Origin: Candidatus Eremiobacterota bacterium
Lineage (GTDB): Bacteria > Vulcanimicrobiota > Vulcanimicrobiia > Vulcanimicrobiales > Vulcanimicrobiaceae
Reading direction: 5' to 3'
Assembly: GCA_019235885.1 (NCBI GenBank)
Contig: JAFAKB010000030.1
Location: forward strand, 1-64,000
Length of the DNA: 64,000 nucleotides
Part shown: positions 32,515-41,708 of the stretch, piece by piece
How the letters are laid out: the number at the start of each line of letters is the position of its first letter
How positions within the stretch are numbered: the first letter of the stretch is position 1
Translations under genes and position numbers: made by a program
The notes under the pieces: model-generated
What the model was told of the DNA's origin: nothing
The model's input: the letters and a program-made list of their open reading frames with translations, nothing else
Databases searched by the model: none

Positions 32515-33834
32515 GTGACCTCCCACGAGAGCGACGTTCCGCGGGTCGTCCCCGTGTGGCGCGTCCGTGAGTTTCACGACGAGGATCTCGACCGGGCGAT
32601 TCGGCTGCTGGAGGAGTCGCACGACACCGAGGCCGAGCCCGTGGTCTCGCTGGCCGAAGTCGTCGCCGCGGTGCGCGGCAGCCAACCGGCGCTGGTCGCC
32701 GAAGTCGGCGCCGAAATCGTCGCCGCGATCGTCAGCACGATCAGCGGCGAACGCGCGTGGATCTTGCGGTTGGCGATCGCCGCCGAATGGCGCCACCGCG
32801 GCATCGGCAGCGCGCTGCTCATGCATCTCGAACGTCGTCTCATCGGTCACGGCGTGCGCCGGTTTTCCGCGCTGCTGCCGGCCGGTGAAGTGGGGACGGC
32901 GGCGTTCACGAACAGCGGTTTCGTCGCGCGCCAGGGCGTCGTGTTGTTCGAGCGCCTCGCGCCGCTCGAACCGGCGGAGATGTCGCTGCTCGAGCGCCTC
33001 GGCGGCCAGGTGCTCAATCCCGGGCGCTGGTTGGCCGTCGCCGGCATGGACGGCGAGAAACACCTCATCGAGAGCCGCGTCGTGCTGCCGCTCGAACGCT
33101 CCGACGAAGCCGCGCGCTTCGGCGTGCTGCCGCCGCGCGCGATCGTCTTGTTCGGACCGCCAGGGACCGGCAAGACGACGTTCGCCAAGGCCGTCGCTTC
33201 GCGGCTCGGCTGGCCTTTCGTCGAGATATTTCCGTCGCGGCTGGCGGCCGACTCTCCGGGCGGGCTTGCTGCAGCGCTTCGCGAGACGTTCGCGCAGCTC
33301 GAGAGCCTGGAGCGCCTCGTGCTCTTCATCGACGAAGTCGAAGAAATCGCGCCGGCGCGCCACGGGCAGGCGTTCTCGCCGGTACACGCGGTTACCAACG
33401 AGCTGCTAAAGCTGCTGCCGATCTTTCGCGAAGGCGATCAGCGATTGCTGGTCTGCGCGACGAACTCCGTGCGCTCGCTCGACGCCGCGTTTCTGCGGCC
33501 GGGGCGGTTCGACTACATCATCCCGATCGGCCCGCCGGACGCCAAGGCGCGCGAGGCGATGTGGACGCGGTTCCTCCCGCCCGCGGCCGCGCGCATCGAC
33601 GTAGCCGCGCTGGTGATGGCAAGCGAGTCATTCACGCCCGCGGACATCGAGTTCGCCGGCCGCAAAGCGGCGCAAGCGGCGTTCGAGCGCTTCGTGGGCA
33701 CGCATCGCGACGGCGCGGACGTCACCGTCACCACTGAGGATTACCTCGAAGCGATCGCCAAGACGCGCCCGACGCTGACCTCCGCGATGGTCGACGCGTT
33801 CAACGCCGACATCGAGAGCTTCGCGCGCCTCTAA
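32515..33834 (+). CDS. GNAT acetyltransferase fused to AAA+ ATPase
   Basis: A 439-residue two-domain protein. Residues about 15-150 are a GNAT N-acetyltransferase (LRLAIAAEWRHRGIGSALL is the acetyl-CoA loop; FTNSGFVARQGVVLFER follows). Residues about 190-430 are an FtsH/CDC48-like AAA+ ATPase with Walker A GPPGTGKT at 214-221, Walker B LFIDEVEE with D273, sensor CATNS and the FLRPGRFD arginine-finger segment. The pairing in one chain is unusual and suggests ATP-driven handling of proteins combined with acetylation. The start is a GTG at 32515 after GGAGAG. The SLAC1-like channel gene starts 3 bp after the stop, so the two are likely co-expressed. Confidence 0.88.
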   Translation: MTSHESDVPRVVPVWRVREFHDEDLDRAIRLLEESHDTEAEPVVSLAEVVAAVRGSQPALVAEVGAEIVAAIVSTISGERAWILRLAIAAEWRHRGIGSALLMHLERRLIGHGVRRFSALLPAGEVGTAAFTNSGFVARQGVVLFERLAPLEPAEMSLLERLGGQVLNPGRWLAVAGMDGEKHLIESRVVLPLERSDEAARFGVLPPRAIVLFGPPGTGKTTFAKAVASRLGWPFVEIFPSRLAADSPGGLAAALRETFAQLESLERLVLFIDEVEEIAPARHGQAFSPVHAVTNELLKLLPIFREGDQRLLVCATNSVRSLDAAFLRPGRFDYIIPIGPPDAKAREAMWTRFLPPAAARIDVAALVMASESFTPADIEFAGRKAAQAAFERFVGTHRDGADVTVTTEDYLEAIAKTRPTLTSAMVDAFNADIESFARL

Positions 33835-33837
33835 AGC

Positions 33838-34857
33838 ATGAAGAAACTTTCGCCCGCGTATTTCGGCTTGGTGATGGCGACCGGGATCGTCTCCATCGCG
33901 GCCCTGGACTTTCATCTCCCGGCGCTGGCCGTCGCGCTCTTCGCGCTCAACGGCGTTGCCTACGCGGTTCTGCTCGTGCTGAGCGTGTTGCGAGCGGCGC
34001 GCCACTGGCCCGAGTTCCTTGCCGATCTCACCGACCACGGGCGCGCTCCCGGATTCTTCACGACCGTGGCGGCCTCGTGCATTCTCGGCGTTCAGTTTCG
34101 GTTGATCGCGAACAACGTGCCGGTGGCGATCGCGTTCTTGGCGATCGGCCTCGTCCTTTGGTTCACCGTCACGTACAGCGTGTTCACGGCGCTGATCCTG
34201 AAGCCCGAAAAGCCGCCCCTTCAGGGCGGAATCACCGGCTCGTGGCTGCTGGCGGTCGTCGCGACCCAGTCGGTCGCCGTCCTGGCGGCGCTCATCGCCC
34301 GCGAGTGGCCGCAGCCGTACCGGCTGGAGCTGAATTTTTCCGCGCTCTCGATGTGGCTGTGGGGCGGGATGCTTTATATTTGGATCATCTCGCTGATCTT
34401 CTATCGTTACATCTTTTTCAGTTTCGTGCCCAGCGACCTCACGCCGCCGTCCTGGATAACGATGGGGGCGATGGCGATCTCGACGCTGGCGGGTTCACTG
34501 CTCGTGCAGAACACGCCGGACGCACCGTTCTTGGCGTCGCTGCTGCCTTTTCTCAAAGGGTTCACGGTATTTTACTGGGCGACCGGTATGTGGTGGATCC
34601 CGATGTTGATCACGCTCGGCACCTGGCGATACGTCATTCAGCGGTTTCCGCTGCGCTATGACCCGCTGTACTGGGGCGCCGTCTTCCCGCTCGGCATGTA
34701 CAGCGTCGCCACGCGGCACATGGCCTCCGCCCTCGAGTTGCCGTTCCTGGGCTTCCTCCCCGAAATCATGTTCGCTGCAGCGCTGGTCGCATGGACGGTC
34801 GCCTTCGCCGGATTGCTGTTGGACTTGCGCAAGCTCGTCACACAGAGGACTCGCTGA
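33838..34857 (+). CDS. SLAC1/TehA-type TDT-family membrane channel or transporter
   Basis: A 339-residue integral membrane protein with about ten hydrophobic helices. SPAYFGLVMATGIVSIAAL at the N-terminus, and GMWWIPMLITLGTWRYV with WGAVFPLGMYSVAT near the end, are features of the TDT family (tellurite-resistance/dicarboxylate transporters; plant SLAC1 anion channels). It probably conducts anions or C4-dicarboxylates. The start follows the GNAT-AAA+ stop by 3 bp, so translational coupling is likely. Confidence 0.87.
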   Translation: MKKLSPAYFGLVMATGIVSIAALDFHLPALAVALFALNGVAYAVLLVLSVLRAARHWPEFLADLTDHGRAPGFFTTVAASCILGVQFRLIANNVPVAIAFLAIGLVLWFTVTYSVFTALILKPEKPPLQGGITGSWLLAVVATQSVAVLAALIAREWPQPYRLELNFSALSMWLWGGMLYIWIISLIFYRYIFFSFVPSDLTPPSWITMGAMAISTLAGSLLVQNTPDAPFLASLLPFLKGFTVFYWATGMWWIPMLITLGTWRYVIQRFPLRYDPLYWGAVFPLGMYSVATRHMASALELPFLGFLPEIMFAAALVAWTVAFAGLLLDLRKLVTQRTR

Positions 34858-34960
34858 CGAGTACGGCTTCTTTGATCCGCCAGCCCGCGGCCAACAGTCC
34901 GATCTGTTGCCGTCTATTGCCAATCCCAGCTAAAATTGCCATATGTCGATGCGAAAGGAG

Positions 34961-35470
34961 CTATTTTCGCACGATGTCAAGGATTTTGCGTACCACTTCA
35001 TCCAAGCTCGCGCTGGTATCAATTTCATGATGGGCGAGCGTCCTTAACCGCGGCTCAATAACTTCGCGCTGAGCGAGCACGCGTGCTAACTCCTCAGGTC
35101 GTTTGCCGTATTGGTTGTTGTCCCGCGTCAGCAGCCGCTCTACGGTCACGGTGGCGGGCGCCGTGAGAAGAACGATGTGATCAAATTGAAGACGGAATTC
35201 CGCCATATTTGATGCGCAGCCGGCCGCGAATAGTATTCCGGTCTCTTGCAGCGATAAGAGCGCCTGCACGCGCTCCTCACGCCAGACCCAGTCTCGGTTT
35301 CGCTCGACCGGAGAGTCGCCTGCCGTCGGTTCGCCGTCAAAATGGACCTCAACCCATTCAGACCATTCGTCGGAATCGAGGTCCACGGCTTTGTACCCGA
35401 GTGCGGCAAATTGCTCGATGAGCGTCGATTTGCCCGTCCCAGATAAGCCCGTAAGCAGCACGCGACTCAT
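34961..35470 (-). CDS. Small P-loop kinase-like ATPase
   Basis: A 169-residue nucleoside-kinase-fold protein. Walker A is GLSGTGKST at residues 8-16, close to the N-terminus as in shikimate- or adenylate-kinase-like proteins. LDSDEW may coordinate metal, ILFAAGCASNM and FDHIVLLTAP follow the core strands, and the arginine-rich RLLTRDNNQYGKRPEEL would be the lid. The substrate is not identifiable. Base composition is somewhat less GC-rich than neighbours. Its partner, if any, is unclear; the ankyrin gene lies 44 bp upstream on the same strand. Confidence 0.8.
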   Translation of the reverse strand: MSRVLLTGLSGTGKSTLIEQFAALGYKAVDLDSDEWSEWVEVHFDGEPTAGDSPVERNRDWVWREERVQALLSLQETGILFAAGCASNMAEFRLQFDHIVLLTAPATVTVERLLTRDNNQYGKRPEELARVLAQREVIEPRLRTLAHHEIDTSASLDEVVRKILDIVRK

Positions 35471-35514
35471 AACGGCACGGTATCAAAAAAAACCGTTCAT
35501 TGAGCTTGATCGCT

Positions 35515-36207
35515 CTATTTGCCCAATTCGCGATAACGAGGATCGCGTGCGCGCGACAGCGCGGTGTGTACCGTCATCCCGTCGCGGTCTTCGAGATAAG
35601 GGTTCGCACCGTGCTCTAGGAACATGCGGATATGTTTCGCATCGCTGCGCTTCTTGACCATGTAGTGCAGCGCCGTCTTCCCGCTGCGGTCCTGAACATT
35701 CGCGTTCGCGCCGCATTCGAGCAACGCTTTGGCAGCGGCAAAGCGGCTCCATTTGACCGCGAACATCAGCGGTGTGTCGCCTCGAGCGGGATCGATCTCC
35801 GCGGCGGCCGCAACCAGCAGCCGAATCGCCGCTGGACTGTCGTTAAACGCGGCCGCCCACATACAGTATTCCGGGTTCGCCCCGCGTTTGAGCAAATATT
35901 TGGCCAGGAGCAGATTCTTGCCGCGGCCGACGGCATACCAGAGCGGGGTCGCCTTCCAAGTCCCCTCGCGGAACGCTTCTCGATCGATATCGAGGCCGGC
36001 ATCGAGCAGAACCTGCGCGGTCTTGATGCTATCCGCCGGCCGCAGACCGCGCTTCGCGATGTCAATGCCGCAGCAGACGTGCAACAGATTTTCGCCTCTC
36101 TTGCCGCAATACTTCAGCAACTCCGGCCGGCCCGCCAAAGCCGCTTTGACCGCCGTCCAGTCAAGACTCCGAACGAAGGCGAGCAACGCGGTTTTGGTAA
36201 CCGGCAT
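35515..36207 (-). CDS. Ankyrin-repeat protein
   Basis: A 230-residue protein from the ATG at 36207; the frame opens 20 residues earlier without family sequence. At least five ankyrin-type helical repeats are visible, for example ATPLWYAVGRGKNLLLAKYL, GDTPLMFAVKWSRFAAAKAL, GKTALHYMVKK, and the ends GANPEY, GANANVQDRSG and GANPYLEDRDG. No signal peptide is seen, so a cytoplasmic protein-binding role is likely. The partner is unknown. Confidence 0.85.
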   Translation of the reverse strand: MPVTKTALLAFVRSLDWTAVKAALAGRPELLKYCGKRGENLLHVCCGIDIAKRGLRPADSIKTAQVLLDAGLDIDREAFREGTWKATPLWYAVGRGKNLLLAKYLLKRGANPEYCMWAAAFNDSPAAIRLLVAAAAEIDPARGDTPLMFAVKWSRFAAAKALLECGANANVQDRSGKTALHYMVKKRSDAKHIRMFLEHGANPYLEDRDGMTVHTALSRARDPRYRELGK

Positions 36208-36336
36208 CTTCGTACCCCGCAGGCTCACGAACGCCGGCCACCTTCTCCAGCCGGCGCCGGATTTCAAGGAAAACAGGAGTCATAAGATTGCCGTGTACTT
36301 GCAAATATGAAGTAATCCTGCTACGATCCGGACGCA

Positions 36337-37026
36337 ATGGTTCGCGCTTACGTTCTGGCGGCAGCGTTCTTGTATTCTGTGGCAGTCGGCGAAGCCGCCG
36401 CGCAGCCGCCGCTTTCGCAATATTTGATGAACGCGCAGTCAGAAATTACGCTCGCGCGCACCGCGGCGCCCAGCTCCATTTCGGCACACGCGACGGTCCT
36501 CGTGCTCGGCGTGCACGGCTATACCGTAGCCGTCAAAGGCAAGAACGGGTTCACCTGTCTCGTCGAGCGAGCGTGGATGCAACCGTTCAATAAAACGCCG
36601 TTCTGGAACCTGAAATTCCGTGCCCCGGTTTGCTATAACGCTTCCGCCGCCCGAAGCGTGTTGCAGTATACGGCGAAGCGAACCGCCTTGGCGCTCCGCG
36701 GGGCGACGGAAGCGCAGATCGAGCAAACGATGCTCGCTGCGATTGCCGCAAAGACACTGCCGATACCGCAGCCCGACGCGATCGGGTACATGATGTCGAA
36801 ACAACAGTATCTGGACGACCAGCAGAAGTCGTGGTACCCGCACGTAATGTTCTACATGCCGCGCGCGGACATGGCGAAATCCGGCGAAGTGTGGGGCGCC
36901 AATCGCCTTCGTTCCCCCGTCGTGTTCGATAGCGTCGATATGATGCCGGAACCGTGGGCGCAGTTTTTCATCCCAGTCTCGCACTGGTCTGACGGATCGC
37001 CGGCTCCACCCTACACCGGAACGTAA
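36337..37026 (+). CDS. Exported protein of unknown function
   Basis: A 229-residue protein with a signal peptide (VRAYVLAAAFLYSVAVGEAAAQ). The mature part contains TVLVLGVHGYTVAVKGKNGF, two cysteines (FTCLVE and PVCYN), and MFYMPRADMAKSGEVWGANR. I do not recognise a named domain; similar secreted hypothetical proteins occur in soil bacteria. It stands alone, with a 9-bp-stem hairpin after it. Confidence 0.75.
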   Translation: MVRAYVLAAAFLYSVAVGEAAAQPPLSQYLMNAQSEITLARTAAPSSISAHATVLVLGVHGYTVAVKGKNGFTCLVERAWMQPFNKTPFWNLKFRAPVCYNASAARSVLQYTAKRTALALRGATEAQIEQTMLAAIAAKTLPIPQPDAIGYMMSKQQYLDDQQKSWYPHVMFYMPRADMAKSGEVWGANRLRSPVVFDSVDMMPEPWAQFFIPVSHWSDGSPAPPYTGT

Positions 37027-37052
37027 CGCGCGCGGAAGAGGACGCGAGCTGA

Positions 37053-37080
37053 TCGCGACAGGCGAGTCTTTCTGTCGCGA
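37053..37080 (+). terminator. Hairpin after the exported-protein gene
   Basis: TCGCGACAG and CTGTCGCGA form a perfect 9-bp stem with a 10-nt loop, 27 bp after the stop codon. There is no T tract, so intrinsic termination is uncertain. Confidence 0.5.
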
Positions 37081-37107
37081 GACTGCCGCATACTCTTGAA
37101 TTTATAG

Positions 37108-37506
37108 TTGTTTACGTGGTATCGTAAGGAGGGCTGGGATGGCGGCAAGGGTCCGAAACGCGTCATCGCCGAGCCCGCGAATCATGCGCTGGCCGGCGTA
37201 CCGCTCGAGTACCTCGCCCGCACCGACACCGCCGCGGCGCCGACGCAATCGGCCGCGCTCGGCGTACGCCGGCTTCCCGCCGGGGATCACGCCGACGTCG
37301 GGCGCGTCGCGAAGAACCCGGTCGAAGTGATGTGCGTCGATTCGCAGAACCTGTCCGTGACGCTCGCGCTGTCGCTCAGCGCGCGGCTCTCCGGGTGGTC
37401 GATGAGCGAAGCGGAGCTGAAACATGAGGCCGCTCGCGCCGCCCGGCAAGCTGCGAACGAGTGCGCTACCACGGCGCGAGAAGCCGTGCGTGCCGCAGGC
37501 CGCTGA
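37108..37506 (+). CDS. Small hypothetical protein, start uncertain
   Basis: An open frame of up to 132 codons directly after an in-frame TAG, with a first possible start at TTG 37108. GC at third codon positions is high over most of its length, as in real genes here, and it ends in an alanine-rich helix (HEAARAARQAANECATTARE). A strong AAGGAGG at about 37127 instead points to the ATG at 37139, which is in another frame and encodes arginine-rich low-complexity sequence. This may be a 5'-truncated gene or a real short one. No family recognised. Confidence 0.4.
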   Translation: MFTWYRKEGWDGGKGPKRVIAEPANHALAGVPLEYLARTDTAAAPTQSAALGVRRLPAGDHADVGRVAKNPVEVMCVDSQNLSVTLALSLSARLSGWSMSEAELKHEAARAARQAANECATTAREAVRAAGR

Positions 37507-37583
37507 TCAATATACTCCGGCCGCGCTCGCAGTGCGTCCATAGTTCATGTTACGCTGAAGTGTGGCCGTGGTAGGATGCATGC

Positions 37584-38315
37584 ATGACGCGTCGCCTGCC
37601 CGGCCGCCATGCGGCGGACCCGAACGTTGCCGAGATCGCGGCGTTGATCGGAGACTCCGCGCGCGCCGCGATCCTCCTGGCGCTGCTCGACGGCCGCGAG
37701 CTGCCCGCGTCGGAGCTTGCGTTTCGCGCCGGCGCCTCGCCCCAAGCGGCGAGCGCGCAGCTCGCCAAGCTCGCCGCCGGCGGTCTGCTGGTCGGCCGCC
37801 GGGCGGGGCGGCACCGCTTCTTTCGCCTCGCTTCGGCCGACGTCGCGCACGCGCTCGAAGGGCTTGCGGCCGTCGCGCGGCCGAGGCCGATCGTCGCACT
37901 GAGCCAGACGACGACGCTTCAACGGCTGCGCGAGGCGCGCTCGTGCTACGACCATCTTGCGGGACGGCTCGGCGTGGCGGTGACGGACCATCTCGTCGAG
38001 CGCCGCGCGATCAGACCGGCCGGCCAAGACTTCACATTGACGCGCCGAGGTGAGACGTTCTTGCGCCACGTCGGAGTCGCAGTCGAGCGCGCACGCGAGG
38101 GACGGCGCGCATTTGCGCGCTCGTGCATGGACTGGACGGAGCGGCGTCCACATCTCGCGGGCAGCCTTGGCGCGGAGGTGCTCGAGCGCTTTCTAACCGC
38201 CGGCTGGCTGACCCGCAATCGCCACGACCGCGCCTTGCGCATCACGGCGGAAGGCCGGGCCGAGCTCACCCGCTGCTTCTTCGTCGAGGACCGTTCGTTT
38301 CTGAGACGCGAATAG
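37584..38315 (+). CDS. ArsR-type winged-helix regulator
   Basis: A 243-residue regulator. The N-terminal half is an ArsR/SmtB-like winged helix (AALIGDSARAAILLALLDGRELPASELA, then GASPQAASAQLAKLAAGGLL and GRHRFFRLA). The C-terminal half has two conserved-looking blocks (CYDHLAGRLGVAVTDHL and HLAGSLGAEVLERFL), as in the longer ArsR group. No cysteine-based metal site is obvious, so it may sense a small organic ligand or stress instead. It converges with the DUF4386 gene. Confidence 0.88.
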   Translation: MTRRLPGRHAADPNVAEIAALIGDSARAAILLALLDGRELPASELAFRAGASPQAASAQLAKLAAGGLLVGRRAGRHRFFRLASADVAHALEGLAAVARPRPIVALSQTTTLQRLREARSCYDHLAGRLGVAVTDHLVERRAIRPAGQDFTLTRRGETFLRHVGVAVERAREGRRAFARSCMDWTERRPHLAGSLGAEVLERFLTAGWLTRNRHDRALRITAEGRAELTRCFFVEDRSFLRRE

Positions 38316-38343
38316 GCACGGGATCAGTCGAGAGGGTCTATCG

Positions 38344-39096
38344 TTACGATGTCGTCCCCATAACGGTGTCCGCAGCCGGGGACTCAAGCGGCGACGGAAC
38401 GGGGGCCTTGAGCCGCCAACCCACGATCAATAGCCACAGCGGTAAGAGCAGCTCACCGAACGACAGGATGAAGAACCATCCGAAATTCGCGCTGGGGAAA
38501 AGAAACGGCCGCAGCGGAGTGATCACCCATCCGGTTCCGACGACGAAGATGACGATCCCGAGCCACTTCGGAAAGTACCCCGATCGGAAAATGAGATAGC
38601 CGACGAGCACGAGATGGATCCCGAAAAGGATAAGAATAAAGCTCCAGTCGTAGCGATGCGATCGCAACAGCAAATCGACCTGGGCTTGAAGTTGCGTCGT
38701 CCCGAACGTCTTCACATAGCTTCCGGCCCGGACCACACGAAAAACATCGACGAGCTGGAGGACGCCCTGAAAACCGAGCACGGCGTAAACCCACTGGAAC
38801 ACCGCTGCCAATAGCGAGAGCGCCCGGTTGACCGGCGCAAGTAACAGGTATAGTGCCCACGCGATGATGATATCCCCGACGTAATTCGAGAGATAGCACA
38901 CGATCTGCCGCGCGAACACGTCACCGTGCGTTTGGATGTTCTGCACCGTTTGCGCGGTGTTATTCGCCACGATCTGCGGGTCGAGTACGAACTCAGCATA
39001 AATGACGGGTTGAAGCAGAACGTACCCAACGACCGCGGCGAACGCGGCCTGGCGCAACGAGATTCCCTCGGTTTGACGAACGGTGACTGCGGTCAT
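38344..39096 (-). CDS. DUF4386-family membrane protein
   Basis: A 250-residue protein with about six transmembrane helices. AAVVGYVLLQPVIYAEFVL at the N-terminus, YLSNYVGDIIIAWALYLLL, and FLILFG-type helices such as FILILFGIHLVLVGYLIF fit DUF4386. GGAGGGAG lies 5-6 nt before the ATG at 39096, which fixes the start. Role unknown. Confidence 0.8.
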   Translation of the reverse strand: MTAVTVRQTEGISLRQAAFAAVVGYVLLQPVIYAEFVLDPQIVANNTAQTVQNIQTHGDVFARQIVCYLSNYVGDIIIAWALYLLLAPVNRALSLLAAVFQWVYAVLGFQGVLQLVDVFRVVRAGSYVKTFGTTQLQAQVDLLLRSHRYDWSFILILFGIHLVLVGYLIFRSGYFPKWLGIVIFVVGTGWVITPLRPFLFPSANFGWFFILSFGELLLPLWLLIVGWRLKAPVPSPLESPAADTVMGTTS

Positions 39097-39414
39097 CGAA
39101 CTCCCTCCACGCGAAAGCCTGCGGACTCCGCCATTCAGGCGATCCGAAACGCGGTCCTCCTCGGCGGTCAAGGGGCAGTTTCGACCCACCGCGACGGCAA
39201 ACAAGGACTATCGAAATCGACCACAGCGTCGACGCGCTGACATACTCGGCGTTCGCATCGTGGTTTGCGAAGATTCGTCATGGGCGGTGCTTGAAAGGCC
39301 TGACTTGGCGGATCAACGCTTGACAATCCGACCAAAATCTGGCCAAAATGTGCTCTAGGATGGGACGGAGATATCCGTCCATGCGAGAGCACCCTCGGGA
39401 GCGGCGTGGTTCAA

Positions 39415-39639
39415 ATGTATAATGTCGTCTCGTATAAAGCCAGCATTGCACATACTGGCTCGGGTGAGGATGTAGCAGCCGCTCTTCAACAGATCATCGA
39501 GCGCGAAACCGCGAATGGTTGGGAATTCGTTCAAGTTCAAGAACTTACAACTCATGTCGCAGGTAATATGGGCTGCTTCGGACTCGGTGCCACGCCGAGC
39601 TTTGATACGTCGCTGGCTATATTGATTTTCAAGAAATGA
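39415..39639 (+). CDS. Small conserved-type hypothetical protein (DUF4177-like)
   Basis: A 74-residue protein (YNVVSYKASIAHTGSGEDVA ... ANGWEFVQVQEL ... LAILIFKK). An alternating strand-helix-strand pattern with a WEFVQV core resembles DUF4177-type small proteins. GGGAGCGG precedes the ATG at 39415; a GTG 9 bp earlier is possible. Its TGA overlaps the YidD-like start, so the two are translationally coupled. Confidence 0.65.
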   Translation: MYNVVSYKASIAHTGSGEDVAAALQQIIERETANGWEFVQVQELTTHVAGNMGCFGLGATPSFDTSLAILIFKK

Positions 39640-39965
39640 AGTGGCTCGTTCAGAAGCCGATCGAACTCTATTGGCGCGTCATCGAACCTTCACGTCGTCG
39701 ACGATGCCTGTATCGCGAGAGCTGTTCGCATCACGTACACAGGATCACCGGTGAACATGGAGCGCTGAAAGGGCTACTTGCTCTGTTCCATCGAGCGCGA
39801 CGGTGTCGGAAGGGGTACCACGTTACTTTCGATGCGTATTTGAAACCACATCTGACCCTCGCGGACGGGACAATGATCGGAGTTGAGGAAGCCTCTCCTT
39901 CAGCCGTCACGATGCTGAATGACGCCGATGACGTGATTCGGCTACACCTCTCGCCGTCAAAATAG
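39636..39965 (+). CDS. YidD-like membrane protein insertion factor
   Basis: A 109-residue protein with the YidD signature in altered form: CLYRESCSHHVHR followed by GALKGLLALFHRARRCRKGY, matching the cysteine-spaced CRYxPSCSxY and RCxPxxxGG pattern. YidD helps YidC insert inner-membrane proteins, and usually sits in the rnpA-yidC region. Here it is isolated and coupled (ATGA) to a 74-residue gene, so it may be a divergent paralogue. Confidence 0.65.
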   Translation: MKWLVQKPIELYWRVIEPSRRRRCLYRESCSHHVHRITGEHGALKGLLALFHRARRCRKGYHVTFDAYLKPHLTLADGTMIGVEEASPSAVTMLNDADDVIRLHLSPSK

Positions 39966-40105
39966 CCGGGTCGTCCCCCACCGCTGACACTACGACGCAT
40001 TGTCGCTGGAGATCATCGACACGACCTCCGCCGACCCGTCAACCTCGGCGCACGCCCTTGCCGCAAGCATCACCGGCTTCGCGGCATCGCTGCGCTGAAG
40101 TATGG

Positions 40106-41059
40106 TTAGAGCTTGAGTGCGGACGTTATGAATGCTGCCCGCGCTCGAACGGCGTATTCCGCTGTTAGATCCGGGCGCCGGTCGATTGACCACCGTACGA
40201 GATCGAACGCGGCGAGGAGCGCGAACGTCTCCACCTCGGCACGCATCAGCGAGAACTCCGCGGGCGTGAGCCCGTAGCCTTCGACGAACGCGTCTCGCGG
40301 CTCGCCGGCCACGAGCTCACGCATGTCGTAATGCGGAACGACGTGCGCACACGCTGAGCCCCAATCGAGCAGTGCGACCTCGCCCGAGTCCAGGACGATC
40401 GTGTTGTCGGCTTTGAGATCGCCGTGACACAGGCCGATCGGCAATGCGCGTTCCGACAGCCGCTCGAATCGTTCGCGGACGACTGAACGCCGATCCGCGG
40501 GATAGACCTCAAGCCCGATCAAGGGGTCGTCCGCAGTCAGGCTCTCGATGTTGTAGCGGATGAAAGCTGGCCAGTCCGGCGCGTGCGCGTCATTGAATAT
40601 TGCGCCGTTTACCGGCTCGCTGAGATCGCGACCGAATCCGGAGACCGGGATCGCGTGGATTCGTTTCGCGTATCGGCCCAGCTGCCGCCACAGGTCGACT
40701 GAGTCGCGAAGTTCATCACCCGGAGTGCCGTCGATATGCGACTCGATCATGTACGGGATGCCGTCGGTCGTGCCGATCTGCAGCACGGTCGGCCCAAGGA
40801 TCCCGGTCACCCGCGCCCGATCGAGGCACCAACGCTCTTTGCGGTACTCCATGAGCGCGTCGCCTTCGTCGCGCATGCGCACGATGAACGCTCGCGCGGC
40901 CGTCGTCACCCGCACGATTGCATTCATTGCTCCGCGTCCCAGGATCGAGGCGGCGCTTTCGGCGCGCGTGCCGGCGTAGCCGAAGACGACTGCCGCCGCG
41001 AGCTGCTCCGCCCGTGCGGGAGCGATCGAGTTGGCCGCTCCGGCGTGCTGTGACTCCAA
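40106..41059 (-). CDS. APH-family phosphotransferase
   Basis: About 317 residues from a TTG at 41059 that follows GAGGGA; the frame is open upstream to 41230 and the start is not certain. The kinase core is clear: IVRVTTAARAFIVRMRDEGD (ATP-lysine region replaced by an arginine-rich strand), YMIESHIDGTPG hinge, LCHGDLKADN catalytic loop and LLDWGSACAH metal-binding DxG-like aspartate. Such proteins phosphorylate aminoglycosides, homoserine, choline or macrolides; the substrate cannot be named. Confidence 0.8.
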   Translation of the reverse strand: MESQHAGAANSIAPARAEQLAAAVVFGYAGTRAESAASILGRGAMNAIVRVTTAARAFIVRMRDEGDALMEYRKERWCLDRARVTGILGPTVLQIGTTDGIPYMIESHIDGTPGDELRDSVDLWRQLGRYAKRIHAIPVSGFGRDLSEPVNGAIFNDAHAPDWPAFIRYNIESLTADDPLIGLEVYPADRRSVVRERFERLSERALPIGLCHGDLKADNTIVLDSGEVALLDWGSACAHVVPHYDMRELVAGEPRDAFVEGYGLTPAEFSLMRAEVETFALLAAFDLVRWSIDRRPDLTAEYAVRARAAFITSALKL

Positions 41060-41435
41060 ACGGTGTTCCCTCGCATCCACATACGAAACGAGCGCCGGGC
41101 GAGTTTCAGGAGAGACGCGCGGCTCGGGGTACGAAACGTGTGCTTTCGTATGGCGAAGTTGATCTACCCCGGCCGCCTTGCGACGGAATCTCGAACTCCT
41201 CGAGACGCGCCGTGTCGTGACCGGACTCATCCACCTGCACTATCGCGTAAGAGGCGGTAACCGCTTCACGGGATCAGCCGAATCGCCCGAGTTAGGTATG
41301 TTCAGCGCGCAAGCACTTTGCTAAAATATCGGTGGGCCGACGCGCGTTGTAGACCCGCGCTCGTCACCAACAACAAGCGGCCCGATCGGTGCTGGAACAC
41401 CGACCGAGCCCGTCACCCGATGAGGTAAACATCGA

Positions 41436-41708
41436 ATGACAACCCGCATATTCGGCGCACCGCCCACGATCCCGCCCGCAGCTTCCGCGGAGGAAGCGTC
41501 GAATCGCCGCATCGCGCGAGGCGCATGGCTCGTCGCACGACTCGTCCGCCAAGAGCCGGTCCGGTACAAGGAATTCGAAGAGCGCTTCGGCCGCCCGGGC
41601 CGTTCGTTCTGCTGCGAAGTCGCCGCACTACGCGTCGCCGGCATCTACCGCGCGAGTGAGCTCCTCAGCTCGCCAAACGCGAAGCGGAATCGGAAGAGCG
41701 CGAAGTGA
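41436..41708 (+). CDS. Small hypothetical DNA-binding-like protein
   Basis: A 90-residue basic protein. RRIARGAWLVARLVRQEPVRYKEFEERFGRPGRSFCCEVAALR would be compatible with a winged or helix-turn-helix first strand, but no family is recognised. GAGGT lies 9-10 nt before the ATG. The stop overlaps the next ATG (ATGA), so the pair is probably one transcription unit, perhaps of mobile origin. Confidence 0.6.
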   Translation: MTTRIFGAPPTIPPAASAEEASNRRIARGAWLVARLVRQEPVRYKEFEERFGRPGRSFCCEVAALRVAGIYRASELLSSPNAKRNRKSAK

